NCBI RefSeq assembly: GCF_029211225.1
Contig: NZ_JARGEM010000003.1
Coordinates: 186,001 to 250,000, forward strand
From: Antiquaquibacter metalliresistens
GTDB taxonomy: Bacteria; Actinomycetota; Actinomycetes; Actinomycetales; Microbacteriaceae
Length of the DNA: 64,000 nucleotides
Reading direction: 5' to 3'
Position numbers and translations under genes: made by a program. Shown piece after piece: positions 26,323-36,574 of the stretch (within the stretch, counting starts at the first letter, position 1; every line of letters starts with the position of its first letter). Under the pieces are notes generated by a model that was not told the DNA's origin, did not search any database, and was given only the letters and a program-made list of their open reading frames with translations.

Positions 26323-27363
26323 GTGACCTCGCCCGCCCCCGTTCAGGAGCACACGGCGCACACCCACGGCGAGCGACGTTCTCGCGCGCCGTGGGTGTGG
26401 ATCGCCGTCGCCGTGCTCGGCATCGGCGGGCTGCTGGTGGCGCGCGGCGCGCTCGAGGGCAGCGGTGCGACCCTGCTGCCGAATCGGGTGCAGGATCTGC
26501 TGACGCTCGCGATCAGCGTCGTCATCGAGTCCCTGCCGTTCGTGATCCTCGGCATCGTGCTCTCGATCGTCGTGCAGGTGTGGCTGCCCGCGGGGCTGCT
26601 GCAGCGCATCCTGCCCCGCAATCCCGTGCTGCGCCGACTCGGCATCTCGATGTTCGGCATCTTCCTGCCGGTGTGCGAGTGCGGCAATGTGCCGCTCGCG
26701 CGCGGTCTGATCGTCGGCGGCTTCACGGTGCCCGAGGCGATGACCTTCCTGCTCGCCGCTCCGATCGTGAACCCGATCACCATCATCACGACGCACCAGG
26801 CCTTCGGGTTCGATGACGGCATTCTCGTGGCCCGCGTGCTCGGCGGCATCGCGATCGCGAACGTGGTCGGCTGGTTGTTCAGCCTGCACCCGCGGCAGGA
26901 CGAGCTGCTCACGCCCCGCTTCGCCGCGGAATGCCGTCGTCCCGACGGCGACCACGCGCACACCCGCACGGGCAAGAGCCTCGACATCTTCGTGCGCGAG
27001 ACGAGCGTGATCATGCCCGCGCTGCTGATCGGCGCCCTCGTGGCCGGCGCGATCCAGGTCGTCGTGCCGCGCGACGTGCTCGTCGAGGTCGGCAGCAACC
27101 CGCTCTGGTCGGTGCTCGCGATGATGGTGCTCGCCTTCGTGATCGCGGTCTGCTCCAACGTCGACGCGTTCTTCATCCTGCCGTTCGCCTCCACGTTCAT
27201 GCCGGGCTCGATCGCCACCTTCCTGGTCTTCGGCCCGATCATCGACATCAAGATGCTCGCGATCATGCGCACCACCTTCACCACGAAGGTGCTCGTGCAA
27301 CTGACGGCGATCGTCGCGCTCCTCAGCGCTCTCGTGGGTCTGGTGGTGAACGTTCTTGCGTAG
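26323..27363 (+). CDS. YraQ/DUF318-type permease
   Basis: A 346-residue permease with eight or more helices. The family motif PVCECGNVPLARG in a membrane loop and the inverted half NVDAFFILPFASTF fit the permease/ArsP-like superfamily (PF03773, formerly DUF318). Some members move organoarsenicals or other toxic compounds; the substrate here is unknown. A His-rich N-terminus (EHTAHTHGERRS) and a central loop (GDHAHTRTGKS) could touch metal. The start is GTG 26323. It overlaps the TTG start of the next gene, the usual YraQ-YcgQ pair. Confidence 0.87.
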   Translation: MTSPAPVQEHTAHTHGERRSRAPWVWIAVAVLGIGGLLVARGALEGSGATLLPNRVQDLLTLAISVVIESLPFVILGIVLSIVVQVWLPAGLLQRILPRNPVLRRLGISMFGIFLPVCECGNVPLARGLIVGGFTVPEAMTFLLAAPIVNPITIITTHQAFGFDDGILVARVLGGIAIANVVGWLFSLHPRQDELLTPRFAAECRRPDGDHAHTRTGKSLDIFVRETSVIMPALLIGALVAGAIQVVVPRDVLVEVGSNPLWSVLAMMVLAFVIAVCSNVDAFFILPFASTFMPGSIATFLVFGPIIDIKMLAIMRTTFTTKVLVQLTAIVALLSALVGLVVNVLA

Positions 27364-28093
27364 CGTCCAACGGTGGCGGGGCGTGATCCTCACCACGGCG
27401 ATCGTGGCCGCGACCGCGTGGCTCGCGCTGTCCGGGCAGCTGGTGCTCTACATCCATCCCCGCTACATCGTGTTCACCGTGGTGATGTCGGTCGTCGCGT
27501 TGGGCCTGGCGATCGCCGCAGCGATCGTGCAGCCGCACGACGACGACGAGCAACCGCAACGGCCGGGCCCCTTCGGCATCGCGGCGGTGGTCGTGGCCGC
27601 CGTGTTCGTCGTGGGGCTGGTGGTGGTGCCGCCGGCCACCCTCTCGGCCGAGACCGCGAGTCAGCGGGACATCGTGGGCTCCACCGCGGGCTCCGACGCG
27701 CAATCCATCGAGAGCGCGGATGCGACCCCCACGGAGGCCTTCGCCAAGTTCACCGTGGTCGACTGGTCTTCGCTGCTTCGACAGACGGGCGATCTGGCGT
27801 TCTACGCCGACAAGCCGGTGGATGTCGTCGGCTTCATCGTCGCCGACGCGGATGCCCCGCAGGACGTGTTCCTCGTCTCGCGCTTCATCGTCACCTGCTG
27901 CGCCGTCGACGCGCAGCCCATCGGCGTTCCGGTCTACTCGCCCGGCTGGCAGCAGCGGCTGGCCGTGGACGACTGGGTGCGGGTGACGGGGGAGTTCGCC
28001 ACCAACCCGGCGGCGGCGTCCACGCAACCGCTCGCCGTCGATCCCGCATCGGTCGAGATCGTGGAGCAGCCGAGTGAGCCGTACCTCTACTGA
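27356..28093 (+). CDS. TIGR03943/YcgQ family membrane protein, permease partner
   Basis: A 245-residue protein. Helices lie near residues 8-25, 30-50 and 75-95, followed by a soluble domain (VDWSSLLRQTGDLAFYADKPVDVVGFI, VSRFIVTCCAVDAQPIGVPV) with the CC pair conserved in TIGR03943 proteins. These are nearly always encoded beside a YraQ-type permease and are thought to work with it. The TTG start at 27356 overlaps the permease stop, and the GTG start of the next gene overlaps its end. Confidence 0.85.
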   Translation: MRSVQRWRGVILTTAIVAATAWLALSGQLVLYIHPRYIVFTVVMSVVALGLAIAAAIVQPHDDDEQPQRPGPFGIAAVVVAAVFVVGLVVVPPATLSAETASQRDIVGSTAGSDAQSIESADATPTEAFAKFTVVDWSSLLRQTGDLAFYADKPVDVVGFIVADADAPQDVFLVSRFIVTCCAVDAQPIGVPVYSPGWQQRLAVDDWVRVTGEFATNPAAASTQPLAVDPASVEIVEQPSEPYLY

Positions 28094-29459
28094 GCGCAGG
28101 CCGCGGTCGGATGCCGCGTTCCGCCGCGCCCTCGCCATCACCCTCGTCGCGCTGTCCGTCGCCTGCCTGCTGCTGCTCGGCGCGAGCTATCTGCAGGGCC
28201 CCCGGCTGGAGGACGCGCAGGTCGACGTCGTGCGGGTGACCTCCGCCGACGACCAGCAGCTGCGGCTGTTCGCGAACCAGACCGTCGAGCCCGTCACGGC
28301 CTCGCAGGTGCACATCGAGCCTGCGGTACCGTTCACCGTCTCGAGCGAGGGCGACCTCATCGCGGTGCAGTTCGGCGCGCGGCTGCAATACGGCACCGAA
28401 TACCTCGTGCGCGTTGACGATGTGGCGAGCACCTACACCGGGCGGACCTCCGCGATCGAGCACCGCTTCACGACGACCCAGCCGCAGGTGTTCTGGCTGG
28501 ATCGCGGCCAGCCGGATGACACGATCCTGCGCTCCACGCTGGACGGGCAGGGCGGGGAGGCGGTGTACTCGGCGGCGGGCATCCAGGATTTCGCGCTCGT
28601 CGACGACCTGCTCGCGGTGGTGACCGTCACCGCCCAGCGCACGAACCAGCTCGCGCTCGTGCGCCCGGGCGATGTGATCCTGGAGAACGTGCTGCTGCCC
28701 GAGGAGGGCGTGATCCAGCAACTGGCCGCCTCCGCGGGCACGCTCGGCTTCGCGTTCTCGAGCGCGGACGCCGGCCCCGGGCAGGCCAACGCGTCGACGC
28801 TCTACACGCTCGATCTGGGCGGCGTGCGCGAGCTGCGCCCCGTGCTCGGCCTGGATGGCGAGCCGATGGAGGTGCTCGGCTGGGGCTTCGTGCCCGGCAC
28901 CGCGCGCATCGCGGCGCTCACCACCGATCTCACCCTGGTGTCCGTGGACACGAGCTCGGGCGCGGTGCTGCCGCTCGGCCAGTACGAGGAGTTCGGCGCG
29001 GTCTCGCTCGACGGCACGACCGTGATCGTGAGCAACCAGTTCGCACCGCGCGTGGTCGATCTCGTCACCGGGGACGAGCAGCCGATCGATCCTTCGCCCG
29101 TGGAGGGTCGGCGCGCGTTCTCCGGTGCGAGCCAGCTGCTGCCGGACGGCACGCGGCTGGGCAAGGCCCTCCTCGCGGACGAGACGGGCACCCGGTTCAG
29201 CACCCTGCTCGTGCACGACGACGGCACGGCGGCCGACATCGTCTACCGCACGGTGGAGGATCGCGGCAGCATCGGCGAGATCAGCATCTCGCCGAACGGC
29301 CAGTACGTGGCGATCGAGACGATCCCGGACACCACGGTGAGCGTGTCCGACGGGTACTACTACGACGCTCGCTCCACGAGTGTGACGACCGTGATCGTCG
29401 AGATCGCCACCGGGCGGCAGGTGCGCAGCTTCGAGGGCTTCGGGCTGCTCTGGGACTAG
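28074..29459 (+). CDS. Membrane-anchored protein with probable beta-propeller domain
   Basis: A 461-residue protein. One N-terminal helix (ALAITLVALSVACLLLLGASYLQG) acts as anchor or signal. An Ig-like region follows (VRVTSADDQQLRLFANQTVEP, IEHRFTTTQP). Repeats such as ALVRPGDVILENVLLP, LVSVDTSSGAVLPLG, VVDLVTGDEQPID and IGEISISPNGQYVAIET look like blades of a WD40/TolB-type propeller outside the cell. Function is unknown. The GTG start overlaps the TIGR03943 gene, so it may belong to that operon. Its stop overlaps the stop of the convergent DUF4031 gene. Confidence 0.75.
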   Translation: MSRTSTERRPRSDAAFRRALAITLVALSVACLLLLGASYLQGPRLEDAQVDVVRVTSADDQQLRLFANQTVEPVTASQVHIEPAVPFTVSSEGDLIAVQFGARLQYGTEYLVRVDDVASTYTGRTSAIEHRFTTTQPQVFWLDRGQPDDTILRSTLDGQGGEAVYSAAGIQDFALVDDLLAVVTVTAQRTNQLALVRPGDVILENVLLPEEGVIQQLAASAGTLGFAFSSADAGPGQANASTLYTLDLGGVRELRPVLGLDGEPMEVLGWGFVPGTARIAALTTDLTLVSVDTSSGAVLPLGQYEEFGAVSLDGTTVIVSNQFAPRVVDLVTGDEQPIDPSPVEGRRAFSGASQLLPDGTRLGKALLADETGTRFSTLLVHDDGTAADIVYRTVEDRGSIGEISISPNGQYVAIETIPDTTVSVSDGYYYDARSTSVTTVIVEIATGRQVRSFEGFGLLWD

Positions 29460-29719
29460 CGGTCGCGCTGCGGCACGCGCAGCCCGCTCGCCTCCAGGCG
29501 TCGCACGAACTCCCGCACGCTCACCGGCTGGGCGCCGAGCGCGACGAGCTCGCCCCACTTGTGGGCGGGCACGTCGTAGTGGTCGAGATCGAAACCGCGT
29601 CGGGGGATGCCCGCCCGCGCTGCGAACGCGTGCAACTCCTCGAGGGAGGTGTCGCTGACGATGTGCGCCCAGAGGGTGTCGTGCGCCGGCCAGATCGGCT
29701 GGTCGATGAGCACGGTCAT
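29456..29719 (-). CDS. DUF4031 domain protein
   Basis: An 87-residue protein with TVLIDQPIWPAHDTLWAHIVSDTSLEELHAFAA and FDLDHYDVPA, matching the small DUF4031 family found across actinobacteria. No function is known. It is monocistronic, convergent with the propeller protein and divergent from rplU. The ATG at 29719 follows a weak ribosome site (AGGATCAGCGG). Confidence 0.88.
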   Translation of the reverse strand: MTVLIDQPIWPAHDTLWAHIVSDTSLEELHAFAARAGIPRRGFDLDHYDVPAHKWGELVALGAQPVSVREFVRRLEASGLRVPQRDR

Positions 29720-29769
29720 CCGCTGATCCTAAGCCGTCGGCGCACGGCGGGCGCTCGTGGGGCCGAGGT

Positions 29770-29868
29770 TTGACCGAACCCCTCCCGATCGCGTACTCTT
29801 GACCCTTGGTGTCTGCTGGGTCGAACCCGCAGTTCGAACACCGACAGCTTCCACAGTCAGGGAAACAA
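29770..29868 (+). promoter_or_regulatory. Promoter and short leader of rplU-rpmA
   Basis: A -35 TTGACC (29770-29775) and -10 TACTCT (29794-29799), 18 bases apart, give a strong vegetative promoter. The roughly 60-base leader contains a small hairpin (CTGCTGGGT-CGA-ACCCGCAG) of the kind seen before ribosomal protein genes. Autoregulation is possible but not shown. Confidence 0.65.
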
Positions 29869-30177
29869 ATGGTTTACGCAGTTGTGCGCGCCGGTGGGCG
29901 GCAGGAGAAGGTCGAGGTCGGCTCGATCGTCGTGCTCGACCGCATCGCGGGCGACAAGGACGGCAACGTCGAGCTCACCCCCGTGCTGCTCGTCGATGGC
30001 GACAAGATCACCCACGTCGCCAAGGACCTCGCGAAGGTCAAGGTCGTCGGCGAGGTGCTCGGCAACGAGCGCGGGCCGAAGATCGTCATCCAGAAGTTCA
30101 AGAACAAGACCGGGTACAAGAAGCGCCAGGGCCACCGCCAGGAGCTCACCCGTCTGAAGATCACCAAGATCGCGTAA
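29869..30177 (+). CDS. rplU: 50S ribosomal protein L21
   Basis: A 102-residue L21 ([37 protein letters not shown]), a 23S rRNA-binding protein of the large subunit. ATG 29869 gives the standard N-terminus. It is followed after 14 bases by rpmA, the universal rplU-rpmA-obg order. Confidence 0.98.
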   Translation: MVYAVVRAGGRQEKVEVGSIVVLDRIAGDKDGNVELTPVLLVDGDKITHVAKDLAKVKVVGEVLGNERGPKIVIQKFKNKTGYKKRQGHRQELTRLKITKIA

Positions 30178-30191
30178 GGGGCTGAGCATCC

Positions 30192-30446
30192 ATGGCACAC
30201 AAAAAGGGAGCTAGCTCCACCCGCAACGGCCGCGACTCCAACGCCCAGCGCCTCGGCGTGAAGCGTTTCGGCGGCCAGGTCGTCGGCGCGGGGGAGATCC
30301 TCGTCCGCCAGCGCGGCACCCACTTCCACCCCGGCGCCAACGTCGGCCGCGGTGGCGACGACACGCTGTTCGCGCTCGCGGCCGGTGCCGTCGAGTTCGG
30401 CAACAAGGGTGGCCGCAAGGTCATCAACATCGTCACCGCCGAGTAG
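30192..30446 (+). CDS. rpmA: 50S ribosomal protein L27
   Basis: An 84-residue L27 ([22 protein letters not shown]) whose N-terminal tail reaches the peptidyl-transferase centre. The mature-type N-terminus MAHKKG shows no firmicute-style cleavable extension. It is the second gene of the rplU operon; 124 bases separate it from obg, with no clear terminator. Confidence 0.98.
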   Translation: MAHKKGASSTRNGRDSNAQRLGVKRFGGQVVGAGEILVRQRGTHFHPGANVGRGGDDTLFALAAGAVEFGNKGGRKVINIVTAE

Positions 30447-30570
30447 GTTCAGTTCCACAGGTCACGGCGAGCTGGGCCCCCGCTGAGCAGTCCGGACGAT
30501 TCGATGAATCGGTCGGCGGCTCAGTAGGGGACGGCTCGCCATTGCCGTTTAACACACAGGAGGCACGAAC

Positions 30571-32094
30571 ATGGCGACATTCGTCGACCAGGTGACGTTG
30601 CACCTGAACGCCGGCCACGGCGGCAACGGCTGTGTGTCGGTCAAGCGCGAGAAGTTCAAGCCGCTCGCGGGCCCGGACGGCGGCAATGGCGGCAACGGCG
30701 GCGACATCATCCTCGTCTCCGACCCGCAGGTGACGACGCTGCTCGGCTTCCACCGCGCCCCGCACCGCAAGTCCGACAACGGCCAGCCCGGCATGGGCGA
30801 CCACCGCAGCGGCGCCTCCGGCGAAGACGTCGAGCTGCACGTGCCGATCGGCACCGTCGTGCGCGACGCCGAGGGCAACGAGCTCATCGACATGGATGCC
30901 CCCGGCCTGCGTTTCATCGCCGGCCCCGGCGGCCAGGGCGGCCTCGGCAACGCCGCCCTCGCCACCACGAAGCGCAAGGCGCCCGGCTTCGCGCTGCTCG
31001 GCACCCCCGGGTTCGAGGGGGATATCTACCTCGAGCTCAAGACCGTGGCCGACGTCGCGCTCGTCGGCTACCCGTCGGCGGGCAAGTCCAGCCTCATCGC
31101 CGCCATGAGCGCCGCGAAGCCGAAGATCGCCGACTATCCGTTCACCACGCTGCATCCCAATCTCGGCGTCGTCGAATCCGGTGACGTGCGCTACACGATC
31201 GCCGACGTGCCCGGTCTCATCGAGGGCGCGAGCGAGGGCAAGGGTCTGGGCCTGGAGTTCCTGCGCCACGTCGAGCGCTGCACCGCCCTGCTGCACGTGC
31301 TGGACTGCGCGACGCTGGAGCCCGGTCGCGACCCGATCAGCGACCTCGACGTGATCCTCGGTGAGCTCGCCGCGTACCCCGTGCCCGAAGGCCAGGTGCC
31401 GCTGCTGGAGCGCCCGCAGCTCATCGCGCTGAACAAGATCGACGTGCCCGAGGGCAAGGAACTCGCCGACCTCGTGCGGCCCGACCTCGAGTCGCGCGGC
31501 TACCGCGTGTTCGAGGTGTCCGCGGTGTCGCGTGCCGGGCTGCGTGAGCTCTCGTTCGCGCTCGCCGAGCTGGTGGGGGCCGACCGCGCCGTGAAGGCGG
31601 CCATCCCCGCCAAACAGCGCATCGTCATCCGCCCGCGCGCCGTCAACGAGCGCGAGTTCACGGTGCGCGTCGACGGCGGCACCTACGGCGACACCTACAC
31701 GATCCTGGGCGACAAGCCCGAGCGCTGGGTGCAGCAGACCGACTTCGAGAACGAAGAGGCGGTGGGCTTCCTCGCCGACCGTCTCGCCAAGCTCGGCGTC
31801 GAGGACGAGCTGTTCAAGGCCGGCGCGGTGCCCGGTTCGAGCGTGACGATCGCCGGCCGCGAGTTCGATTGGGAGCCCACGCTGTCGTCGGCGGCCGAGC
31901 TCATCACGAGCCCGCGCGGCACCGATGCGCGCTTCGCCGACCACGCCCGGCCGACGCACAAGAAGCGCCGCGAGACCTACCTCGAGCGCATGGATGCCAA
32001 GGCCGCCGCCCGGGCAGAGCTCGAGGCCGAGCGCGCCGCCGGCATCTGGGTCGACGACGAGGGATTCGCAGTGGAGAGGGAGCGCGAGGAGTGA
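30571..32094 (+). CDS. obg: Obg GTPase
   Basis: A 507-residue GTPase that acts in 50S assembly and stress signalling. The Gly-rich Obg fold is at residues 1-160 ([22 protein letters not shown]). The G domain has G1 [11 protein letters not shown] (near 168), G3 [16 protein letters not shown] and the G4 motif NKID. A C-terminal OCT domain ([17 protein letters not shown]...) and a charged tail follow. The start ATG follows an AGGAGG site. The stop overlaps the proB GTG start (GTGA). Confidence 0.97.
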   Translation: MATFVDQVTLHLNAGHGGNGCVSVKREKFKPLAGPDGGNGGNGGDIILVSDPQVTTLLGFHRAPHRKSDNGQPGMGDHRSGASGEDVELHVPIGTVVRDAEGNELIDMDAPGLRFIAGPGGQGGLGNAALATTKRKAPGFALLGTPGFEGDIYLELKTVADVALVGYPSAGKSSLIAAMSAAKPKIADYPFTTLHPNLGVVESGDVRYTIADVPGLIEGASEGKGLGLEFLRHVERCTALLHVLDCATLEPGRDPISDLDVILGELAAYPVPEGQVPLLERPQLIALNKIDVPEGKELADLVRPDLESRGYRVFEVSAVSRAGLRELSFALAELVGADRAVKAAIPAKQRIVIRPRAVNEREFTVRVDGGTYGDTYTILGDKPERWVQQTDFENEEAVGFLADRLAKLGVEDELFKAGAVPGSSVTIAGREFDWEPTLSSAAELITSPRGTDARFADHARPTHKKRRETYLERMDAKAAARAELEAERAAGIWVDDEGFAVEREREE

Positions 32095-32873
32095 GTGTGC
32101 AGGGTCGTGCCGACATCCCGTCGGCACGTCGCATCGTGGTGAAGGTGGGCTCCTCGTCGATCAGCGGCCCCAACGTGGGCCAGATCGCCCCGCTCGTGGA
32201 TGCCCTCGCCGCAGCCCACGGACGCGGGTCCGAGGTCATCCTGGTGTCCTCCGGGGCCATCGCCACGGGCATCCCGTACCTCAAGCTCGAGTCCCGCCCC
32301 ACCGATCTGGCGACCCAGCAGGCCGCGGCCGCGGTCGGCCAGAACGTGCTCATCTTCCGCTACCAGGACTCGCTGGACCGCTACGGCATCGTCGCCGGGC
32401 AGATCCTGCTGACCGCCGGCGACATGGAGAACCCCACGCACCGCAGCAACGCGCAGCGCGCGCTCGAGCGGCTGCTGGGCCTGCGCATCCTGCCGATCGT
32501 CAACGAGAACGACACGGTGGCCACGCAGGAGATCCGCTTCGGCGACAACGACCGGCTCGCCGCCATGGTCTCGGTGCTCGTGCACGCGGACGTGCTCGTA
32601 CTGCTCAGCGACATCGATGCGCTGTACTCCCGCCCGCCCGGCGAGCCCGGCGCGCGCAAGATCACCGAGGTGGCCTTCGACGACGACCTCGCGGGCGTGC
32701 AATTCGGGGACATCGGCGCCGCGGGTGTCGGCAGTGGCGGCGCGGGCACGAAGGTGGCGGCGGCGAAGCTCGCGGCGGCATCCGGCATTCCGGTGCTGCT
32801 CGCGGCCACCGGCAGCGTCGCACAGGCCCTCGCGGGCGAGCAGCTCGGCACCTGGTTCGAGGCCTCGGTCTGA
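32091..32873 (+). CDS. proB: Glutamate 5-kinase lacking the PUA domain
   Basis: A 260-residue amino-acid kinase that makes gamma-glutamyl phosphate in proline synthesis. It shows [11 protein letters not shown] at the N-terminus, the [10 protein letters not shown] loop, NENDTVA and [16 protein letters not shown]. It stops after the kinase domain, so the PUA domain of the roughly 370-residue E. coli form is missing. The GTG start overlaps the obg stop; a second in-frame GTG lies two codons later. proA follows after 26 bases. Confidence 0.94.
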   Translation: MSVQGRADIPSARRIVVKVGSSSISGPNVGQIAPLVDALAAAHGRGSEVILVSSGAIATGIPYLKLESRPTDLATQQAAAAVGQNVLIFRYQDSLDRYGIVAGQILLTAGDMENPTHRSNAQRALERLLGLRILPIVNENDTVATQEIRFGDNDRLAAMVSVLVHADVLVLLSDIDALYSRPPGEPGARKITEVAFDDDLAGVQFGDIGAAGVGSGGAGTKVAAAKLAAASGIPVLLAATGSVAQALAGEQLGTWFEASV

Positions 32874-32899
32874 AAAGCGACGGTTCTAGACTGGATGCC

Positions 32900-34168
32900 A
32901 TGACCGAGACGCTCGTGGACGCCCCGTCGCTGACCGACAAGCTCGTCGCCGCTCGCGACGCCTCCCGGGTGCTCGCGACGAGCACCACCGCGACCCGCAA
33001 TCGCGCCCTCGAGACGATCGCCGATGCGATCATGCGCAACCAGGAGCCGATTCTCGAGGCGAACGCCCTAGACCTCGCCAATGGTCGCGAGAACGGCCTG
33101 AGCGAGGGCCTTCAAGACCGACTTCGCCTCGACGAGAAGCGCCTCGCCGCGCTCGCGACCGCCGTGCTCGACATCGTCGCCCTGCCCGACCCGGTCGGCA
33201 ACGTGGTGCGCGGCTCGACGCTCGCGAACGGACTGCAGCTCACGCAGGTGCGCGTGCCCTTCGGCGTTGTCGGCGCGATCTACGAGGCGCGACCGAACGT
33301 GACGATCGACATCGCGGCGCTCGCGCTCAAGAGCGGCAACGCCTCGGTGCTGCGCGGGGGCTCGGCGGCGGAGCAGACCAACCGGGTGCTCGTGCGCGTC
33401 ATCCAGTCCGCCCTCGTCGAGGCCGGACTGCCCGCCGAGGCCGTGCAGACGATCGACGAGTTCGGGCGTGAGGGTGCGACCGAGCTCATGCGCGCGCGGG
33501 GGTACGTCGACGTGCTCATCCCGCGGGGCAGCGCCAGGCTCATCGATTCGGTGGTGCGCGAGTCCACGGTGCCCGTGATCGAGACCGGGGCCGGGGTTGT
33601 GCACGTGTTCCTGGACGAGTCGGCCGACGTCGAGGTTGCGGCATCCATCGTCCACAACGCCAAGGTGCAGCGCCCGAGCGTCTGCAACGCGCTCGAGACG
33701 CTGCTCGTGCACGTCGATGCCGCGCCGCGCCTGCTGCCGACCGTGCTGCAGCGCCTGCGGGAATCCGGGGTGACCATCCACGCCGATGAGCGCACGCTCG
33801 CGATCTTCCCGGATGCGCTGCCGGCCACCGAGGACGACTGGGCCACCGAGTACATGTCCCTCGATCTCGCCGTCGCCGTCGTCGACGACCTGGATGCCGC
33901 GCTCGAGCACATCCGCCGTTACTCCACCCATCACACCGAGTCGATCATCACCAACGACCTCGCCAACGCGGAGCGCTTCCTCGCCGAGGTGGATTCGGCC
34001 GTCGTCATGGTCAACGCCTCGACGCGGTTCACCGACGGGGGAGAGTTCGGGTTCGGCGCCGAGGTCGGCATCTCCACCCAGAAGCTGCACGCCCGCGGCC
34101 CGATGGGTCTGCCGGAGCTCACGAGCACGAAGTGGGTCGTGCGCGGCAGCGGCCAGGTGCGCGGCTAG
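32900..34168 (+). CDS. proA: Gamma-glutamyl phosphate reductase
   Basis: A 422-residue aldehyde-dehydrogenase-fold enzyme, the second step of proline synthesis. Clear motifs are VPFGVVGAIYEARPNVTID, RGGSAAEQTN, the active-site region KVQRPSVCNALETLLV with the catalytic Cys, and the C-terminal ELTSTKWVVRGSGQ. The length is standard. It is in the same transcript as proB; ATG 32900 follows TGGATGCC. Confidence 0.96.
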   Translation: MTETLVDAPSLTDKLVAARDASRVLATSTTATRNRALETIADAIMRNQEPILEANALDLANGRENGLSEGLQDRLRLDEKRLAALATAVLDIVALPDPVGNVVRGSTLANGLQLTQVRVPFGVVGAIYEARPNVTIDIAALALKSGNASVLRGGSAAEQTNRVLVRVIQSALVEAGLPAEAVQTIDEFGREGATELMRARGYVDVLIPRGSARLIDSVVRESTVPVIETGAGVVHVFLDESADVEVAASIVHNAKVQRPSVCNALETLLVHVDAAPRLLPTVLQRLRESGVTIHADERTLAIFPDALPATEDDWATEYMSLDLAVAVVDDLDAALEHIRRYSTHHTESIITNDLANAERFLAEVDSAVVMVNASTRFTDGGEFGFGAEVGISTQKLHARGPMGLPELTSTKWVVRGSGQVRG

Positions 34169-34177
34169 ACTGGTCGA

Positions 34178-34378
34178 ATGCTGCAGCTCGCCGTCGTCCT
34201 CGCCGAGACCGAGGAACACCTCGCCCCGTTGCTCATGCCGCCGCTGGTGTTCGCCGGCATCGCCGTGGTCGCCTTCATCGCGCTCGGCTTCGTGACCTGG
34301 AGCTTCCGCGATGTCGCCAACCGTCACAGCGAGAAGTGGGCCAAGCCCGGCTCCGACTCGCACGGTGCGGGCCACTAG
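34178..34378 (+). CDS. Small single-pass membrane protein
   Basis: A 66-residue protein with one membrane helix (LLMPPLVFAGIAVVAFIALGFVTWSF) and a short polar tail ending SDSHGAGH. It starts 9 bases after proA and lies before nadD, where a small membrane protein of this type is often found in Microbacteriaceae. Function is unknown. Confidence 0.75.
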   Translation: MLQLAVVLAETEEHLAPLLMPPLVFAGIAVVAFIALGFVTWSFRDVANRHSEKWAKPGSDSHGAGH

Positions 34379-34393
34379 GGTTTCACGCCCCGT

Positions 34394-34996
34394 ATGACCG
34401 ACGCAGCCACGCGGCGACCGCGCGTCGGCGTCATGGGTGGCACCTTCGATCCCATCCACAACGGCCACCTCGTGGCCGCGAGCGAAGTGCAGCAGCAGTT
34501 CGACCTCGACGAGGTCATCTTCGTGCCCACCGGCCAGCCGTGGATGAAGCGCACGGTGACCGCGGGGGAGCACCGCTACCTCATGGCCGTCATCGCCACG
34601 GCCGCGAATCCGCGGTTCACCGTCAGCCGCGTCGACATCGAGCGCAGCGGCCCCACGTACACGATCGACACGCTGCGCGACATCCGCCGGGCCCGGCCCG
34701 ATGCCGACCTGTTCTTCATCACGGGCGCGGATGCGGTGGCCCAGATCCTCGAGTGGAAGGACGTCGAGGAAGTCTGGTCGCTCGCCCACTTCGTCGCGGT
34801 TTCCCGGCCAGGACACAGGCTGACCATTAGCGGATTGCCAGAGCAGGGCGTAAGCTCGCTTGAAGTGCCGGCGCTGGCGATATCGTCCACGGACTGTCGC
34901 AACAGAGTCAGTCGGGGCTACCCGGTGTGGTACCTGGTACCCGATGGAGTGGTCCAGTACATCGCCAAGCACCATCTGTATCGGAGTGCTTCATGA
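34394..34996 (+). CDS. nadD: Nicotinate-nucleotide adenylyltransferase
   Basis: A 200-residue nucleotidyltransferase that makes nicotinate adenine dinucleotide in NAD synthesis. It shows [19 protein letters not shown] (the HxGH-type site reads HNGH), the [10 protein letters not shown] loop, the [17 protein letters not shown] segment and a C-terminal [11 protein letters not shown]. The stop overlaps the next gene's ATG (ATGA). Confidence 0.95.
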   Translation: MTDAATRRPRVGVMGGTFDPIHNGHLVAASEVQQQFDLDEVIFVPTGQPWMKRTVTAGEHRYLMAVIATAANPRFTVSRVDIERSGPTYTIDTLRDIRRARPDADLFFITGADAVAQILEWKDVEEVWSLAHFVAVSRPGHRLTISGLPEQGVSSLEVPALAISSTDCRNRVSRGYPVWYLVPDGVVQYIAKHHLYRSAS

Positions 34997-36531
34997 CCAC
35001 GTTCCACGAACCGCAACCGCAATCGCGGCGTGCGGTGCGGCAGAACGAGCGCGCTGAGACCTCCGGCTCCGGTTTCGTTCCGTTCCCGCCGAACCAGGCC
35101 GCAACGGCCCCCAACTACTTCGCCGACCCGAATGCGCCGCGCGACATGTGGGACACGACGGCGCGACGAGCCGCGCAGCCGCCAGCCGCTCCGCGCACCG
35201 AGACGCCCACGACCTCTGGCCGTCGCGCCGCTGCCGCCCCGCAGCCTGAGGCCGAGCCCCTGACCTACACGACCCAGGGTGGCAACGCTCCGGTCTTCGA
35301 GGCGCCCGCCTACCAGCCGGCCCCGCCTGCCGCGCAGCCGGTGCTGCCGCCGACCGAAGCCATCCAGGAGCAGCCCGCGTACCGCGTGCGCGATTTCAGC
35401 CCCGAGGGTCGCCGCGCCGCGCGTGCCGCAGAGGCCGCACCGTCGTTCCCGGCGCCGACGGACCTCGAGTACCACACCGAGGCACGCGCCCCGCAGCCGA
35501 TCGCTCCGGCACCGCAGCCCACCGAGCAGACCCTCACGCGGCGCGAGTTGCGCGCCATGCAGCACGTCGAGCCGGATGCCGCTGACGCACCGGCCTCCTA
35601 CCCGGCACCGCAGGCGGCCTACCCGCTCGTCACGCCGCCGGCGCCCGAGTATCGGGCCCCGGCGGAGGTACCCACCTACCAGCCGCCCGCGCAAGAGGTG
35701 CCCGCGTACCAGCCGCCCGCAGCGTACGAGGCCCCTGCGTACGAGATCCCCGCGTACGAGGCCCCTGCGTACGAGGCGCCGACCTACGAGGCACCCGCCG
35801 CGTACGAGCCGCCCGCCGAACAGGCGCCCGCCTTCCAGGCACCCGCGGCACCCCCGCAGGCCCCGCCCGCCGAGCAGCCCAGCGCGTTCGAGGCCCTCTT
35901 CCAGGCTCAGCCGCCGGCCGCCGAGGCGCCGCTGCCGCTCGTGGCACCGGAGCCGTCCACGAACACGGCGATGACCAACGCGCTCGCCGAGTTCGACGCG
36001 CTCACGGCCGCGCCCGCCCCCGCCGCTGCGCAGCAGCAGATGGGTGTCGAGTCCACCTGGACGCCCCCGGCCGGTCACTGGTCGGCGCAGCTCGACGCGG
36101 ACGACGATCCGTTCGAGACCACCCTGAGCCGTTCGATCGGCAGCGGGCACACGGCGACCAACGCGCTCGTGCTGCCGGGCATGCCCAAGGAGACCGACAT
36201 CCGCGGTCCCCTGACGAGCACCGGCGAGGTCATGCTCACCGGTTCCATCGACCTGCCGCGCAGCCTCGCATCCACCGGGGCCACCGCGCGCATGGAACAC
36301 GACGGCATAGACACTCTGTTCGATGCCAACGACGCCGAGATCAACTCCACCGACTCGTCGCCGGTGCGCGCGATCCGGGCCGTGAGCACCCACAACTCCG
36401 GCCACGGCGTCACCCACACCCAGAAGCCCAAGGGCACCAAGGCCCTCACGGCACTGCTCATCGCGGCATCCAGCATGGCCGTCGTCGTCGCCGGTCTGCT
36501 TATTGCCGCCTTCGCGTTCAACGTGTTCTGA
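34993..36531 (+). CDS. Long disordered Ala/Pro-rich protein with C-terminal membrane helix
   Basis: A 512-residue protein. Residues 1-400 are Ala/Pro/Glu/Tyr-rich and disordered, with a repeat block near residues 225-290 of the form (A/T)YEAPAYE ([19 protein letters not shown]). A conserved-looking stretch follows ([47 protein letters not shown]). The end is one membrane helix ([26 protein letters not shown]) with almost no tail. It lies between nadD and rsfS, where such proteins occur in related genera. A tail-anchored cytosolic scaffold is one possible reading. ATG 34993 overlaps the nadD stop. Confidence 0.78.
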   Translation: MTTFHEPQPQSRRAVRQNERAETSGSGFVPFPPNQAATAPNYFADPNAPRDMWDTTARRAAQPPAAPRTETPTTSGRRAAAAPQPEAEPLTYTTQGGNAPVFEAPAYQPAPPAAQPVLPPTEAIQEQPAYRVRDFSPEGRRAARAAEAAPSFPAPTDLEYHTEARAPQPIAPAPQPTEQTLTRRELRAMQHVEPDAADAPASYPAPQAAYPLVTPPAPEYRAPAEVPTYQPPAQEVPAYQPPAAYEAPAYEIPAYEAPAYEAPTYEAPAAYEPPAEQAPAFQAPAAPPQAPPAEQPSAFEALFQAQPPAAEAPLPLVAPEPSTNTAMTNALAEFDALTAAPAPAAAQQQMGVESTWTPPAGHWSAQLDADDDPFETTLSRSIGSGHTATNALVLPGMPKETDIRGPLTSTGEVMLTGSIDLPRSLASTGATARMEHDGIDTLFDANDAEINSTDSSPVRAIRAVSTHNSGHGVTHTQKPKGTKALTALLIAASSMAVVVAGLLIAAFAFNVF

Positions 36532-36574
36532 TTCGCTTGAACGCCTCCCTCATCCCAGTACCCCGAAGGACCCT

